From Patescibacteria group bacterium (GTDB taxonomy: Bacteria; Patescibacteria; Dojkabacteria; J137), in contig CAUJCN010000001.1 in assembly GCA_963169855.1 (NCBI GenBank), positions 1 through 64,000 of the forward strand: DNA of 64,000 nt, read 5' to 3'. Positions 43,817 through 52,371 of the stretch are shown here, one piece after another. Made by a program: the position numbers and the translations under genes. Position 1 is the first letter of the stretch. Each line of letters begins with the position of its first letter. The notes beneath the pieces were generated by a model. That model saw only the letters and a program-made list of their open reading frames with translations. It ran no database searches and had not been told where the DNA came from.

Positions 43817-45583
43817 ATGAAAAATATTTTTAGAATAATAAAGCTTTCTAAGCCAATGCATCGTTTGATGTACTTAATCATGTTCTTAGTTTTAGTTGGA
43901 GTTGCTTTTGATATTGTTACACCTCTGTTATCCGGAAGAATTTTAGACGAAGTTGTAAAACAAGCAGGTAACGAAAACAAGGTCTTTAATGATTTAGTTG
44001 TTTTGCTTGCTATATCGTTCTTCTCAACATCAATGTATCTAATTTTAAGGTCAATTGGACAGAGATTAGGAGATCATTTAGCAGGAAGAATGCGAAAGTA
44101 TTTAACAGAAGTTTTCTACCACAAAGCTCTTACACTTCCTCAATCATATTATGATTCAGAAGTTTCTGGAAAAATTGTGAACCAATTGAACAGAGGGATT
44201 ATTTCAATTCAAGAATTTTCTAACACTCTTACAAACTATATTCTTCCAACTTTTTTACAAGCGATTTTAGTTATAGGAATCTTGGCTTACTACAACATTG
44301 CTTTGGCAGGTTTGATGATTTTGATTTTTCCAATTTATTTAACAATCAGTAGAATTTCTACAAGAAGATGGGGTAAGAGAGAAGAAGTTAAAAACAAAAT
44401 TGAGGATAGAACAAGAGGCCGAATTCAAGAAGCAATTGCAAATATAAAACTCGTAAAAGGATTTACAAACGAAAAAAACGAATACGAGCTAGTCTCGAAT
44501 AACTTAAAAGATATTAATGAAGTTTATCGAAAACAAAGTAACGAGTTCCACATTTTCGATTTTCTGAGAGAAATCAGCATGAATGCGATTTTATTCGTAA
44601 CTACAATCATTATATTCACAAATGCATTCCAAGGATTTATCACAGTCGGAACTGTAATCATTCTTATTCAATTAGTAGAAAGAGCAAGACAACCATTGTT
44701 TGGAATGTCATACATTTTAGGGGCTATCCAGCAAGCTGAATCAGGATCAAAAGAGTTTTTTGAAGTTCTTGCGCTAGAGTCAGTCGAGGATTTCGAAGCT
44801 GATCAAGAAGTAGAGAAAGTTTCTAACCCAACTATCGAATTCAAAAATGTCGCTTTCAAATACGATACATCAGAAAGTATTCTAGAAGACATTAGTTTTA
44901 AAATTCACGAAGGAGAAATGGTAGCCTTAGTTGGACCATCAGGAGCTGGGAAATCTACAATCGTGAACCTAATTTTAAGATTCTACAAAAACAATTCTGG
45001 AGAAATTTCTATAAACGGGAAATCTTACAACGAAATTACTCACAACTTTATTAGAAAGAATATCGCTTTGGTCTTCCAAGAGAACGAATTATTCTCTTCA
45101 ACAATTAAAGAGAATGTAGCTTACGGTTCAAAAGTTGACGATGAAAAAGTTATCGAAGCATTAAAGCAAGCAAACGCTTGGGACTTCGTTTCGAAGTTAT
45201 CCGAAGGAATAAACACAGAAGTAGGAGAGAGAGGAGTTAAACTTTCTGGAGGACAAAGACAAAGAGTTCAGATTGCTAGAGCAATTTATAAAGACGCTCC
45301 AATCTTAATTTTAGATGAAGCAACCTCTAGTTTAGATGCAAAGTCGGAATCAGAAGTTAGCGAGGCAATCGATAATTTAGTAAAGAATAGATTAGTGATT
45401 GTAATCGCTCATAGATTTTCTACAATCCAAAATGCAAGCAAGATTATTGTTCTAAATGATAAGAAGGTGGAGGCAATTGGAACTCCTCAAGAACTTTCAA
45501 CTCAACCAGGAATTTATTCAGAATTGTTACAGTATCAGATTGAAGGAAATAAAAAGTTATTAAAGAAGTTTGACCTTTATTGA
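43817..45583 (+). CDS. ABC exporter (fused TMD-NBD half transporter)
   Basis: A 588-aa protein. Six transmembrane helices (about 18-310; type IV exporter fold) are followed by a nucleotide-binding domain (about 345-575) with Walker A GPSGAGKST, Q-loop VFQENELFSS, signature LSGGQRQRVQ, Walker B PILILDEATSS and the H-loop IAHRFS. It is expected to work as a homodimer exporting a lipid, peptide or drug. Its TATAAT box lies 28 nt upstream. It overlaps the convergent kinase fragment by 7 bp. Confidence 0.93.
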   Translation: MKNIFRIIKLSKPMHRLMYLIMFLVLVGVAFDIVTPLLSGRILDEVVKQAGNENKVFNDLVVLLAISFFSTSMYLILRSIGQRLGDHLAGRMRKYLTEVFYHKALTLPQSYYDSEVSGKIVNQLNRGIISIQEFSNTLTNYILPTFLQAILVIGILAYYNIALAGLMILIFPIYLTISRISTRRWGKREEVKNKIEDRTRGRIQEAIANIKLVKGFTNEKNEYELVSNNLKDINEVYRKQSNEFHIFDFLREISMNAILFVTTIIIFTNAFQGFITVGTVIILIQLVERARQPLFGMSYILGAIQQAESGSKEFFEVLALESVEDFEADQEVEKVSNPTIEFKNVAFKYDTSESILEDISFKIHEGEMVALVGPSGAGKSTIVNLILRFYKNNSGEISINGKSYNEITHNFIRKNIALVFQENELFSSTIKENVAYGSKVDDEKVIEALKQANAWDFVSKLSEGINTEVGERGVKLSGGQRQRVQIARAIYKDAPILILDEATSSLDAKSESEVSEAIDNLVKNRLVIVIAHRFSTIQNASKIIVLNDKKVEAIGTPQELSTQPGIYSELLQYQIEGNKKLLKKFDLY

Positions 45584-45825
45584 GCTTCAATTGACACAGC
45601 TGGAAAAGCAAGTGAGACCGTTGTCCCTTGCTTTTTTCCTGCACTATCAATTTCTACCCCAATCCCAAAATGTTTCATTGAACCAAGTCCAAATCCACTA
45701 TCTGCTCTAACATCCTTAGGGGATTCTTTAGCAATGTTGGCACGAATTATCTTTAAACCTCTTTTATTGATTCCTTTTCCATCGTCTTTACACATTATTA
45801 CAATGCATCCGAGATCAGAATATAG
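45577..45825 (-). pseudogene. Remnant of a histidine-kinase-type ATPase domain
   Basis: Residues CIVIMCKDDGKGINKRGLKI, then DSGFGLGSMKHFGIGVEI and GTTVSLAFPAV are the G1/G2 boxes and last strand of a GHKL (HATPase_c) domain. The N box, dimerisation helices and sensor are absent. The frame continues upstream without a start to about 45825, where it meets the divergently overlapping gene at 45803. It is the C-terminal scrap of a two-component sensor kinase. Its promoter side has been replaced by another gene. Confidence 0.6.
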
Positions 45826-46144
45826 AGAGGCTAATGATTCCGAATGGAGTAGATCAGAAACTTCTTTGGGTGCTGGAATAGAAGTTGCAGCTGCTGGGCA
45901 ATACGAAAGTGGAGATGATGAAAATGAATCTCACTCTTCTGGAAACGTTGGAGTAGGTGCACAGGCTGGAGTAGAAATACATAACCAATCTGAATCTTAT
46001 GAAGATGAGAATGAAGACTGGAGTAGTTCTGAAACTTCAATCGGAGTAGGATTCGAATTAGAAGGAATGTTTAACTCAGAAAATAGTAACGATTCTAACG
46101 GAGATAACTTCTTAGATGAATTATTAGATTTGGATTTATTCTAG
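45803..46144 (+). CDS. Acidic Ser/Asn-rich protein with internal repeat, 113 aa
   Basis: No family recognised. The start MHPRSEYREANDSEWSRSET leads to two similar units: EWSRSETSLGAGIEV and DWSSSETSIGVGFELEG, with acidic Ser-rich linkers between (QYESGDDENESHSSGN). It ends DELLDLDLF. No signal peptide. A longer in-frame start at 45734 is rejected because it would read through the ATPase remnant. Followed by a terminator. Confidence 0.5.
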   Translation: MHPRSEYREANDSEWSRSETSLGAGIEVAAAGQYESGDDENESHSSGNVGVGAQAGVEIHNQSESYEDENEDWSSSETSIGVGFELEGMFNSENSNDSNGDNFLDELLDLDLF

Positions 46145-46169
46145 AACCTAATTAGATAAATCCAAAAAT

Positions 46170-46199
46170 GGGCCTCCAGTAGTGCGGTAGGTCCTTTTT
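46170..46199. terminator. Bidirectional terminator
   Basis: GGGCCT / AGGTCC with one G-T pair and a 13-nt loop, flanked by AAAAA and TTTTT. It lies between the convergent genes at 45803 and 46198. Confidence 0.6.
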
Positions 46200-47322
46200 A
46201 TAGAGGTTGCTTTCTAACCTCCAAAGCCTTAGTAAATCTATTATTTACCAAAGTTTGTATTGCCATTTTAAGTTTTGGATCTTTAAGCCCACGATTATAA
46301 AACCCCAGGATTTTACAGTATTCTTCTAGAGATCTGAGGATATTATCTCTAGCGGTTTGAAGATTTGATGTGGCTGCCCTTCTTAAAAATGTAGCCAATT
46401 CTTCAGAGTTATTAATCAATTCTTCCCAATCTCTTAGAATAAGAGTTTTCAAAATGTTTGACGCAATAGTGAATTGATCATCAGATAGTCGTAAATGAAA
46501 TGGTTCGTGCGAAGGTTTTCTATTAAATACTAGTGCTTCGTTAATTAAATCATACGCATCGTCTGAATAATTATTCAAAAGGTTAGGATTTGCAACAACT
46601 CTAGGAAGATCCTCCAATTCTTCTGGAGTCATAACTCCAGTAGATAAAACTGATGTGTAATCAAAAAATCCAAATACAATTTTTTCATCTTCCTTCGATC
46701 TATATCCAACATTTCTAAGAATCATATCTCCATGAGTTACTCCATGACCGTGAATATACGCCAAAGACTTTAAAAATGGGACAAAAAATAAATCAAAATT
46801 CTCTGTAAATAGTCTTGGAACTTGGGCAAGACTTCGTACATTTTTATCGTAAATACTTAAAATTAGTAACTCAATGAAATTATTTGGACCTAAATCCTTA
46901 ATATTAAAGCCTGTAGGTGGGAACAAATGCTGAACAATCGCAAATTCCTTACCAAGACTTATTACGTAGGAGTAGCCCCTGGCTTCGGTTAAAGCTTCCA
47001 TTGTATTCAATGAAATTTTCACAAAGATCTCTACTGTAAATTCATTAGGTTTAGTGAAATCAACATTTTTGTAGTTTATAAGTCTTCTGGAAAAAATAAA
47101 GAAATCTTCTCTTGGAATTTTAAATTTTGCTTTGAATACACTTACTGGATGAGCGTGATCAGAAATATCAACTGCTCTGGAATCTATTGGAATTAGTTCT
47201 AAATCGGCAATTCTTATTTCCCAGTTACTGAAAACCATAGACAAAGCTCTTCTAATATTGGATTTTAGCGCATCTTCATAGCTCTCAGGTTGAGAACCTT
47301 CTTCAAAAGGTGGTTGATTCAT
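46198..47322 (-). CDS. Protein-kinase-like protein
   Basis: A 374-aa protein. The catalytic-loop-like segment YIHGHGVTHGDMILRNVGYR (HGD-x-x-x-RN) lies near residue 205 and is followed by KIVFGFFDYTS in the DFG position. The N-lobe glycine loop is not evident. RIO/APH-like atypical kinase activity on a small molecule or protein is plausible. It is co-transcribed with the gene at 47335 (13-nt gap). Confidence 0.6.
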   Translation of the reverse strand: MNQPPFEEGSQPESYEDALKSNIRRALSMVFSNWEIRIADLELIPIDSRAVDISDHAHPVSVFKAKFKIPREDFFIFSRRLINYKNVDFTKPNEFTVEIFVKISLNTMEALTEARGYSYVISLGKEFAIVQHLFPPTGFNIKDLGPNNFIELLILSIYDKNVRSLAQVPRLFTENFDLFFVPFLKSLAYIHGHGVTHGDMILRNVGYRSKEDEKIVFGFFDYTSVLSTGVMTPEELEDLPRVVANPNLLNNYSDDAYDLINEALVFNRKPSHEPFHLRLSDDQFTIASNILKTLILRDWEELINNSEELATFLRRAATSNLQTARDNILRSLEEYCKILGFYNRGLKDPKLKMAIQTLVNNRFTKALEVRKQPL

Positions 47323-47334
47323 AGGAGTTATATC

Positions 47335-47727
47335 TTATCGCAAATCGATGAAGAATCCAACAAAGTTATCTTCAGAAGTGAATCTTCCAAATCTTGGGGC
47401 AATTCTTTCCCACATTTCTTCGTCGCACACTTTTCCTAAAGCTTTTTCAACATCTGTAAATGCTCTCTGCATTGTTCCTTCACCTCCATTGTCATAAAGC
47501 CAAGAGTCTTTAAGTGTAGATACTTGCATGTACTGAAGTGATGCTGGTACATCCATTGGGGATCTGATTACAAAAGTTACAGCATTTCTTTTACTGAACT
47601 CTCTTACAAATCTTTCTAAATATGACATATCTCCTTCCTCAAGATGTGGATAATTTAAAGCCTCTAGCTTTTGAGAATCATCCAATAGATCTTCGTATAC
47701 CTGTCTTCCTGGTAGAGAAAGTGCCAT
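47335..47727 (-). CDS. Hypothetical protein, 130 aa
   Basis: No family recognised. A soluble mixed alpha/beta protein with FSKRNAVTFVIRSPMDVPAS in the centre and a Trp-containing KDSWLYDNGG segment. It is the first gene of a two-gene minus-strand transcript with the kinase-like protein, 13 nt apart, so the two may work together. Confidence 0.55.
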   Translation of the reverse strand: MALSLPGRQVYEDLLDDSQKLEALNYPHLEEGDMSYLERFVREFSKRNAVTFVIRSPMDVPASLQYMQVSTLKDSWLYDNGGEGTMQRAFTDVEKALGKVCDEEMWERIAPRFGRFTSEDNFVGFFIDLR

Positions 47728-47888
47728 ATTTGTAAATTAACTACTATAATTATACTATGTTTTTCACGAATAGCAATACCTGGACAAGGTTTTGGTCACT
47801 TTGCCCATTATAATTGACAGATCAATGAATTAAGAGATCTAGGAGGATTTAATAAAAATCTGTATAATAACAGTAATTAGCAAAATTT

Positions 47889-48350
47889 ATGCAACAATTT
47901 GTAATTGATACACAAGAATTGAAGGTCGCAGTAGATATTGTAGTAATTTCTGAACAAGGAGATGATAGGTACATTCTTCTAATAAAACGAAAATATGAGC
48001 CTTTTGCAGGGCAGTACGCTATTCCTGGAGGATTTGTTAATAATGATGAAGAATTAGAAACAGCCGCTCTAAGAGAACTTCAAGAAGAAACTGGAGTAGA
48101 GGCAGTTACTAATCTAGAACAAATAGCTACTTTTGGGAAAGTTAACAGAGACCCTAGAAAAAGAGTCATTTCGATTGTTTACCTAGCAATCATTAACGAA
48201 CTACCCGAACTCTTACCTGCACCTGGTGCGGACAATGATACTACCGATGCTGTTTGGATCAGACTTGAAGATGTTCAATATCCTCTTGCTTTTGACCACG
48301 ATGAAATTGTAAAGAAAGCTCTCGAAAAATACTCTCAAATTAGAAACTAA
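47889..48350 (+). CDS. NUDIX hydrolase
   Basis: A 153-aa protein. The full NUDIX box is present: GGFVNNDEELETAALRELQEETGV (read as G-x5-E-x7-REL-x-EE-x-G-V) from about residue 47. The early KRKYEPFAGQYAIPGGF and FGKVNRDPRKRVISIVYLAI are typical of ADP-ribose / nucleoside-diphosphate-sugar pyrophosphatases. The substrate is unknown. TATAAT lies at 47863-47868. A terminator-like hairpin follows. Confidence 0.93.
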   Translation: MQQFVIDTQELKVAVDIVVISEQGDDRYILLIKRKYEPFAGQYAIPGGFVNNDEELETAALRELQEETGVEAVTNLEQIATFGKVNRDPRKRVISIVYLAIINELPELLPAPGADNDTTDAVWIRLEDVQYPLAFDHDEIVKKALEKYSQIRN

Positions 48351-48365
48351 CTTCAAATATTCCTA

Positions 48366-48395
48366 AAAAGGACTTTTACTTTGTAGAAGCCTTTT
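48366..48395 (+). terminator. Terminator after the NUDIX gene
   Basis: AAAAGG-(A)-CTT / AAG-CCTTTT with an 11-nt loop; 9 bp with one bulged A, followed by CTACACC. A weak but well-placed terminator separating the NUDIX gene from GC-rich block 2. Confidence 0.4.
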
Positions 48396-48427
48396 CTACA
48401 CCATTTTCATCAAAATTTACCGATTTT

Positions 48428-48746
48428 TATAATTTAGACGCCTTTTGTCTAAATTCCTCCCAATATTGGACATTTACTGTCAAGAAAGAATCTCCCTTTA
48501 AAAATACAATCCTAGTAATCCTTTAATCACAAACAAATTGAAGGGTATAGAAACCCGATGAGCTTTAAAACTTTCGGGGAGCACATTAAAAACTGAAGAG
48601 TGTTTATGAGTTACTGCTCAATGTGACAGTCACATTTTGAAGATTAAGTCTTTAGAACGTGGCTGTTACACAAAACGAATGTGTCTAACGACCAAGCGTT
48701 CTGAGTAATATCCATAAACTTGTATAGCAAACGGAGGATCAAGACC
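48428..48746 (+). ncRNA. Structured 5' leader of the kinase-vWA operon
   Basis: A TATAAT box at 48428-48433 is followed by a TTTAGAC/GTCTAAA hairpin (48433-48453). About 300 bases of hairpin-rich leader come next: GGGTATAGAAACCC, CCCGA/TCGGG, TGAG/CTCA, GTGAC-A-GTCAC. A long rod at 48655-48701 pairs GAACG/CGTTC, TGG/CCA, GTTA/TAAC and CACA/TGTG. It ends at an ACGGAGG ribosome site. The AAACCCGATG...CGGGG element also occurs in the leader at 20.3 kb. It is a candidate cis-regulatory RNA of unknown class. Confidence 0.5.
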
Positions 48747-49667
48747 ATGGAACTCGCCATCATTCCAGTAACGGAAGAAGGCAAAGAATCCACCCCAGCT
48801 CTACGGAGCATGGGTGCGTTCGAAGGTGCAACCGGTACCTACGAGCTTTTCACCTCGGCGGACGGCAATCCTATGGTCGCAACCGACCACTGGAAGCTGT
48901 ACGTCGCCAAGTCGCCCACTGGGCAGCTTGGTCTGATGAAAATCTCCACGACCGGCAGCAACTACCTGCTCGAGGCAGAAGCGCAGAAGCTGCAGATCCT
49001 GCAGCAGATCGCCGCTGACCTCGACGCACAGGCAACTGCGGAAGGCAAAGCCCCATTCAATTACGGGGCGTTCTTCCCGCAGGTCACCGAAGTCGTCCAC
49101 ACCGATGACGGTCGCGTGGCACTGATGCTCGGCTACCACGCCAGCATCGCCACCTACCGTCAACTGCTTCCCTTGGCACTCGTGCTCAAGGGACAGCGCA
49201 TCGACATGAAGTCGGCGACATGGCTGTTCGGCAAGCTTCTCAAGCTGCTGAATTTCGTCCATGACGTCGGCTACACTGCTGGGTTCGTCGACATCACGAA
49301 CCTCTTCATCGAGCCTGACCTCCACGGCGTGTTCGTGCTGGACTTCTCCAGCGCGAGCGAAACGCCCATGGACTCGGAGCAGATCAAAGAGGTCACCGAC
49401 GCTGGACTCATCGTCTGGCACGCAGTCGGTGGTCGTGACGAGAAGACCCCTGAGCCAAACCCGCCGTTCGACGAAGACTTGATGACTCGCGATCAATACG
49501 AGACGTACAAGAGCTTCATCGCGCGCGTGGGTCGCGGCGGAAGCAAAGGGGCTGGACTGGAACACACGGCGCTTTACACGCTGTCGGATTCCATCTGGCC
49601 GAAGAAGGAAGTTGCGCCCGGCATTATCAAGCGCGATTTCCACTCGTTCGTCACCTACGACCTGTAA
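48747..49667 (+). CDS. Degenerate protein-kinase-like protein (GC-rich block 2)
   Basis: A 306-aa protein. The ATG at 48747 is chosen because CGGAGG precedes it by 10 bases; an earlier ATG at 48720 lacks this. A kinase-like N-lobe (WKLYVAKSPTGQLGLMKIST) is followed by FVHDVGYTAGFVDITNLFIE in the catalytic-loop position and GVFVLDFSSA in the DFG position. The HRD-type Asp-to-Asn spacing is altered (DITN), so it may be a pseudokinase. Codon use is strongly GC-rich, unlike adjoining genes. It precedes the vWA gene by 36 nt with a second strong ribosome site. Confidence 0.55.
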   Translation: MELAIIPVTEEGKESTPALRSMGAFEGATGTYELFTSADGNPMVATDHWKLYVAKSPTGQLGLMKISTTGSNYLLEAEAQKLQILQQIAADLDAQATAEGKAPFNYGAFFPQVTEVVHTDDGRVALMLGYHASIATYRQLLPLALVLKGQRIDMKSATWLFGKLLKLLNFVHDVGYTAGFVDITNLFIEPDLHGVFVLDFSSASETPMDSEQIKEVTDAGLIVWHAVGGRDEKTPEPNPPFDEDLMTRDQYETYKSFIARVGRGGSKGAGLEHTALYTLSDSIWPKKEVAPGIIKRDFHSFVTYDL

Positions 49668-49703
49668 GACAACACAACACAAGTTCACAAGGAGATCCAC
49701 AAC

Positions 49704-50813
49704 ATGGCCCGTACTTCTGATGTCGCGACGTTCAGCAGCGAAAAACACGCCGAAACCGTCAGCAAGATGCGTGAACGCCGCGAGGCAGTTCATGCGGCTG
49801 GCGAAGACGTCTACCGTCGCACCGGCAAGCTTCACGAAAACGTGGACATCCACGGCAAGAAGCGCGTTTCGCGCAACAGCATGACCAAGAATGCCGACGG
49901 CACGTTCACCCTCAAAAACGGCGTCGCCCTCCCTATCCTGTCGCAATTCGACGGGACCGGTAGCATGGGCGGCAACGTCGAGAAAGCGTTCAATGCCATC
50001 CCGGTGTTCGATACCATGCTGGGCAGCGTCCGCACCCGGTACAACACGCAGATCGCCACCGGCGTGATGCAAGACGTCGTCGACCGCCACCCGGTTTTCC
50101 AGATGTCGCAGTTCGAAAGCGATAATCGCTTCGCCGAACAGATGCGCTATCTGGTTCCGGACAAAGGCGGCGGCGACAGCACCGAAGACTACGATCTCGG
50201 CCTTGCCTATTTGATGGGCGGCGTCGAGACCGACATCTTCAACTTCTACGGCCTCAAAGGCTATGCGTTCCTCGTGGCCGACGAGATCGGTCGCGGAAAC
50301 GTCACCGCCTCAAGCGCCAAGGAGCATCTCGGCCTCAACATGCAGAACATGTCCACCAAGGACATCTGCACGAAGATCGTTGAGCGCTGGCACCAGTTCT
50401 ACATTCATGTGGGCGGTCGTGATGATCGCGCCACGGATTGGTGGAGCGATCGCCTCGGCGCCAATCGCATCGTCGTCGTCCCGGATCCCGACTTCCTCGC
50501 GGAAGTGCAGGCCGGCCTGATTTACGTGACCGAAACGTTGCAGCCCGACGAGCGCGGCTTCATCAATTTCATCACGGTCGGCGGTGCGAATCGTCGCATT
50601 TCGCCGAGCGAAGCGTCGAAGGTCTGGAAATGGCTGCAAAGCGTCCAGACGCTCTTCGGTGCGCAGGCGAAGCTTCCGAACTTCAACTCCATCCCGATGC
50701 CGGGCAGCATCTTCGCGGACTATCGGGATCGTCTGCCCAGTGGCGTCACCTCGACCAGCATCACGAAACCGGAAACCGGACTCGCGAAGAAATTCGACTG
50801 GTCGAACTTCTAA
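49704..50813 (+). CDS. vWA-domain protein (GC-rich block 2)
   Basis: A 369-aa protein. A von Willebrand A-like fold with a MIDAS-type site: LSQFDGTGSMGGNVEKAF (D-x-T-x-S, about 90-107), a threonine/acidic region (GGGDSTEDYDLGLAYLM) and the later Asp-containing FLVADEIGRGN. The N-terminal 60 residues are charged and helical. It pairs with the kinase-like protein, as in other kinase/vWA modules linked to stress and tellurite-type systems; function here is unknown. GC-rich; AAGGAG precedes the ATG by 9 nt. Confidence 0.65.
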   Translation: MARTSDVATFSSEKHAETVSKMRERREAVHAAGEDVYRRTGKLHENVDIHGKKRVSRNSMTKNADGTFTLKNGVALPILSQFDGTGSMGGNVEKAFNAIPVFDTMLGSVRTRYNTQIATGVMQDVVDRHPVFQMSQFESDNRFAEQMRYLVPDKGGGDSTEDYDLGLAYLMGGVETDIFNFYGLKGYAFLVADEIGRGNVTASSAKEHLGLNMQNMSTKDICTKIVERWHQFYIHVGGRDDRATDWWSDRLGANRIVVVPDPDFLAEVQAGLIYVTETLQPDERGFINFITVGGANRRISPSEASKVWKWLQSVQTLFGAQAKLPNFNSIPMPGSIFADYRDRLPSGVTSTSITKPETGLAKKFDWSNF

Positions 50814-50840
50814 CCTAAGCTATACAAACTCTCCAGGAAT

Positions 50841-50864
50841 GGTGCGGGTATAGACTCCCGCACC
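50841..50864 (+). terminator. GC-rich hairpin after the vWA gene
   Basis: GGTGCGGG / CCCGCACC is a perfect 8-bp stem with an 8-nt loop, 27 bases after the stop. There is no T-run; the ribozyme core follows directly, so the hairpin may protect the 3' end left by cleavage or stack on the ribozyme rather than terminate. Confidence 0.6.
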
Positions 50865-50865
50865 A

Positions 50866-50912
50866 CCTCTTTCGATGTGTGTCGAAACTGACGAGTCCAA
50901 AAGGACGAAAGG
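50866..50912 (+). ncRNA. Type III hammerhead ribozyme candidate
   Basis: All core elements occur in order. The site CUC (50867-50869) is followed by stem I UUUCGA/UCGAAA (50870-50875 / 50882-50887), then CUGACGA (50888-50894, matching CUGANGA), stem II GUCC/GGAC with loop AAAA (50895-50906), and GAAA (50907-50910). Stem III is short: A-U plus two G-C pairs (GG 50911-50912 with CC 50866-50867). Cleavage would fall between 50869 and 50870, 59 nt before the next ATG. The chance of all core bases with two paired stems is low, but the weak stem III means activity must be tested. Confidence 0.65.
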
Positions 50913-50928
50913 AAATTATTAAATAACT

Positions 50929-52371
50929 ATGAACGAAACAAATAAACAAAAAGCATTTATTTTAGCCGGACTTGGAATCGGAGAAGAAACTAAAGGTGCT
51001 GCTGTTCAGTGGCTTTGTGAAATTCTTAAAGCAAATCGAGTTTTGAGATCAGGAGGTTCACAAGCTGGTCATCATATTATTACTGAGGATGGAAGAGAGC
51101 AGATGTTCAGCCATTTTGGTTGTGGAACTTTTAACGGCGTTCCTACTCATCTTAAACACATGGTTATTAATCCAGCAGACTTATTTACTGAAGCTTTAGA
51201 ACTCGAAGAAAAAGGAGTAGCAAATCCATTCGACATGATTACGATAAGTGATGATTGTCTGACAGTAACTCCTTTCCATGGAGCTATGAGTAGATTAAAA
51301 GAAGTACTTAGAGAAAACAAAAAAGGAACCATCGGAAAAGGAGTAGGAGACGCTGTGACAGAATCTAAAAATCATCCTGAACTTTCGATTTATGCTAGAG
51401 ATTTTAAATTTCCAATTTCAAAAATTGAAGAAAAAGTTGAAGCAATTCGCCAACAGAAAATCAAAGAAGCTAATGCACTCATTCAGACATTAGGAATTGA
51501 AGAACTTTCTGACGAAGCTTTTGCAGAAATGAAAATCTTACACAACTCTAGTTTAGTTTCTACAATTGCAGAATCATTTAGTATACTTTCGGAACTTGTG
51601 AGAATAGTAGACCAAGATTATTTAGCAGATATTCTTGAAAATGATCAAACAATTGTAGGAGAACCTTCTCATGGAGCATTACTCCATCCTTGGTACGGAT
51701 TTATTCCACATACTACTCAAATTGATCCTACTGCTCAAGATGTTTTAAATACTCTTCAAGAATGTACTTATCCAGGAAGAGTTATTCGACTTGGAGTTTC
51801 GAGATGTTATATGACAAGACACGGAGCTGGCCCATTAGTTTCTTTCAATAGAGAATTAACTGATCAAATTGAAGAAACTCACAATAATGCTGGTAACGAT
51901 TGGCTTGGAGAATTCAGAAATGGAAACTACGATGTTGTTGCAATGAAGTATGCACTTGCTGTTAGCGGAGGAATAAATTCATTTGATGGATTAGTAATTA
52001 GTTACTTGGATATTCTTGAAAAATTTAATGAATGGCAAATCTGTGTTGGATACAAATGCGATTCTTCAGAAAATCTAGAAGATTTTTTTGAGATCAGTGA
52101 TGGTGTAATTACTGGAATAAAAGTACATCCAAATACTCAAGATGAAAAACATTATTCGCATCAAGTTAGGCTAACTGAATTACTTAAACAATGTGTTCCA
52201 GTACTAACAACAATAAAAGCAACCGATGAAAAAACTCTTGAAGAAGTTTATTTAGACTTTGTAGAAGAAAATTTAAAAGTTCCAGTTGTTGCATTAGCAA
52301 GAGGACCTAAATCAACTGACAGAGAAATCCGAAAAGGATGGGAATATTTATTTTATCCAACAGAAGCCTAA
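50929..52371 (+). CDS. Divergent adenylosuccinate-synthetase-like (PurA-like) protein
   Basis: A 480-aa homologue of PurA. Matching segments are RSGGSQAGHHI (for GGNNAGHT), ITVTPFHGAMSRLKEVLREN, GTIGKGVGDAVTE and the C-terminal GVSRCYMTRHGAGP (for RxxTRHGxGP). The GTP/IMP-binding start WGDEGKGK is replaced by LGIGEETKGA, so the catalytic Asp of the first loop is missing. A specialised relative acting on another nucleotide is a reasonable inference. AT-rich, unlike the genes before it. It begins 16 nt after the ribozyme, and its TAA overlaps the next ATG. Confidence 0.7.
   Translation: MNETNKQKAFILAGLGIGEETKGAAVQWLCEILKANRVLRSGGSQAGHHIITEDGREQMFSHFGCGTFNGVPTHLKHMVINPADLFTEALELEEKGVANPFDMITISDDCLTVTPFHGAMSRLKEVLRENKKGTIGKGVGDAVTESKNHPELSIYARDFKFPISKIEEKVEAIRQQKIKEANALIQTLGIEELSDEAFAEMKILHNSSLVSTIAESFSILSELVRIVDQDYLADILENDQTIVGEPSHGALLHPWYGFIPHTTQIDPTAQDVLNTLQECTYPGRVIRLGVSRCYMTRHGAGPLVSFNRELTDQIEETHNNAGNDWLGEFRNGNYDVVAMKYALAVSGGINSFDGLVISYLDILEKFNEWQICVGYKCDSSENLEDFFEISDGVITGIKVHPNTQDEKHYSHQVRLTELLKQCVPVLTTIKATDEKTLEEVYLDFVEENLKVPVVALARGPKSTDREIRKGWEYLFYPTEA

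Noticed and set aside
48801..50090. 429-aa open frame on the minus strand of GC-rich block 2
   Set aside because: It is opposite two well-supported genes. GC-rich codon use opens antisense frames by chance, and the peptide has no recognisable domain.
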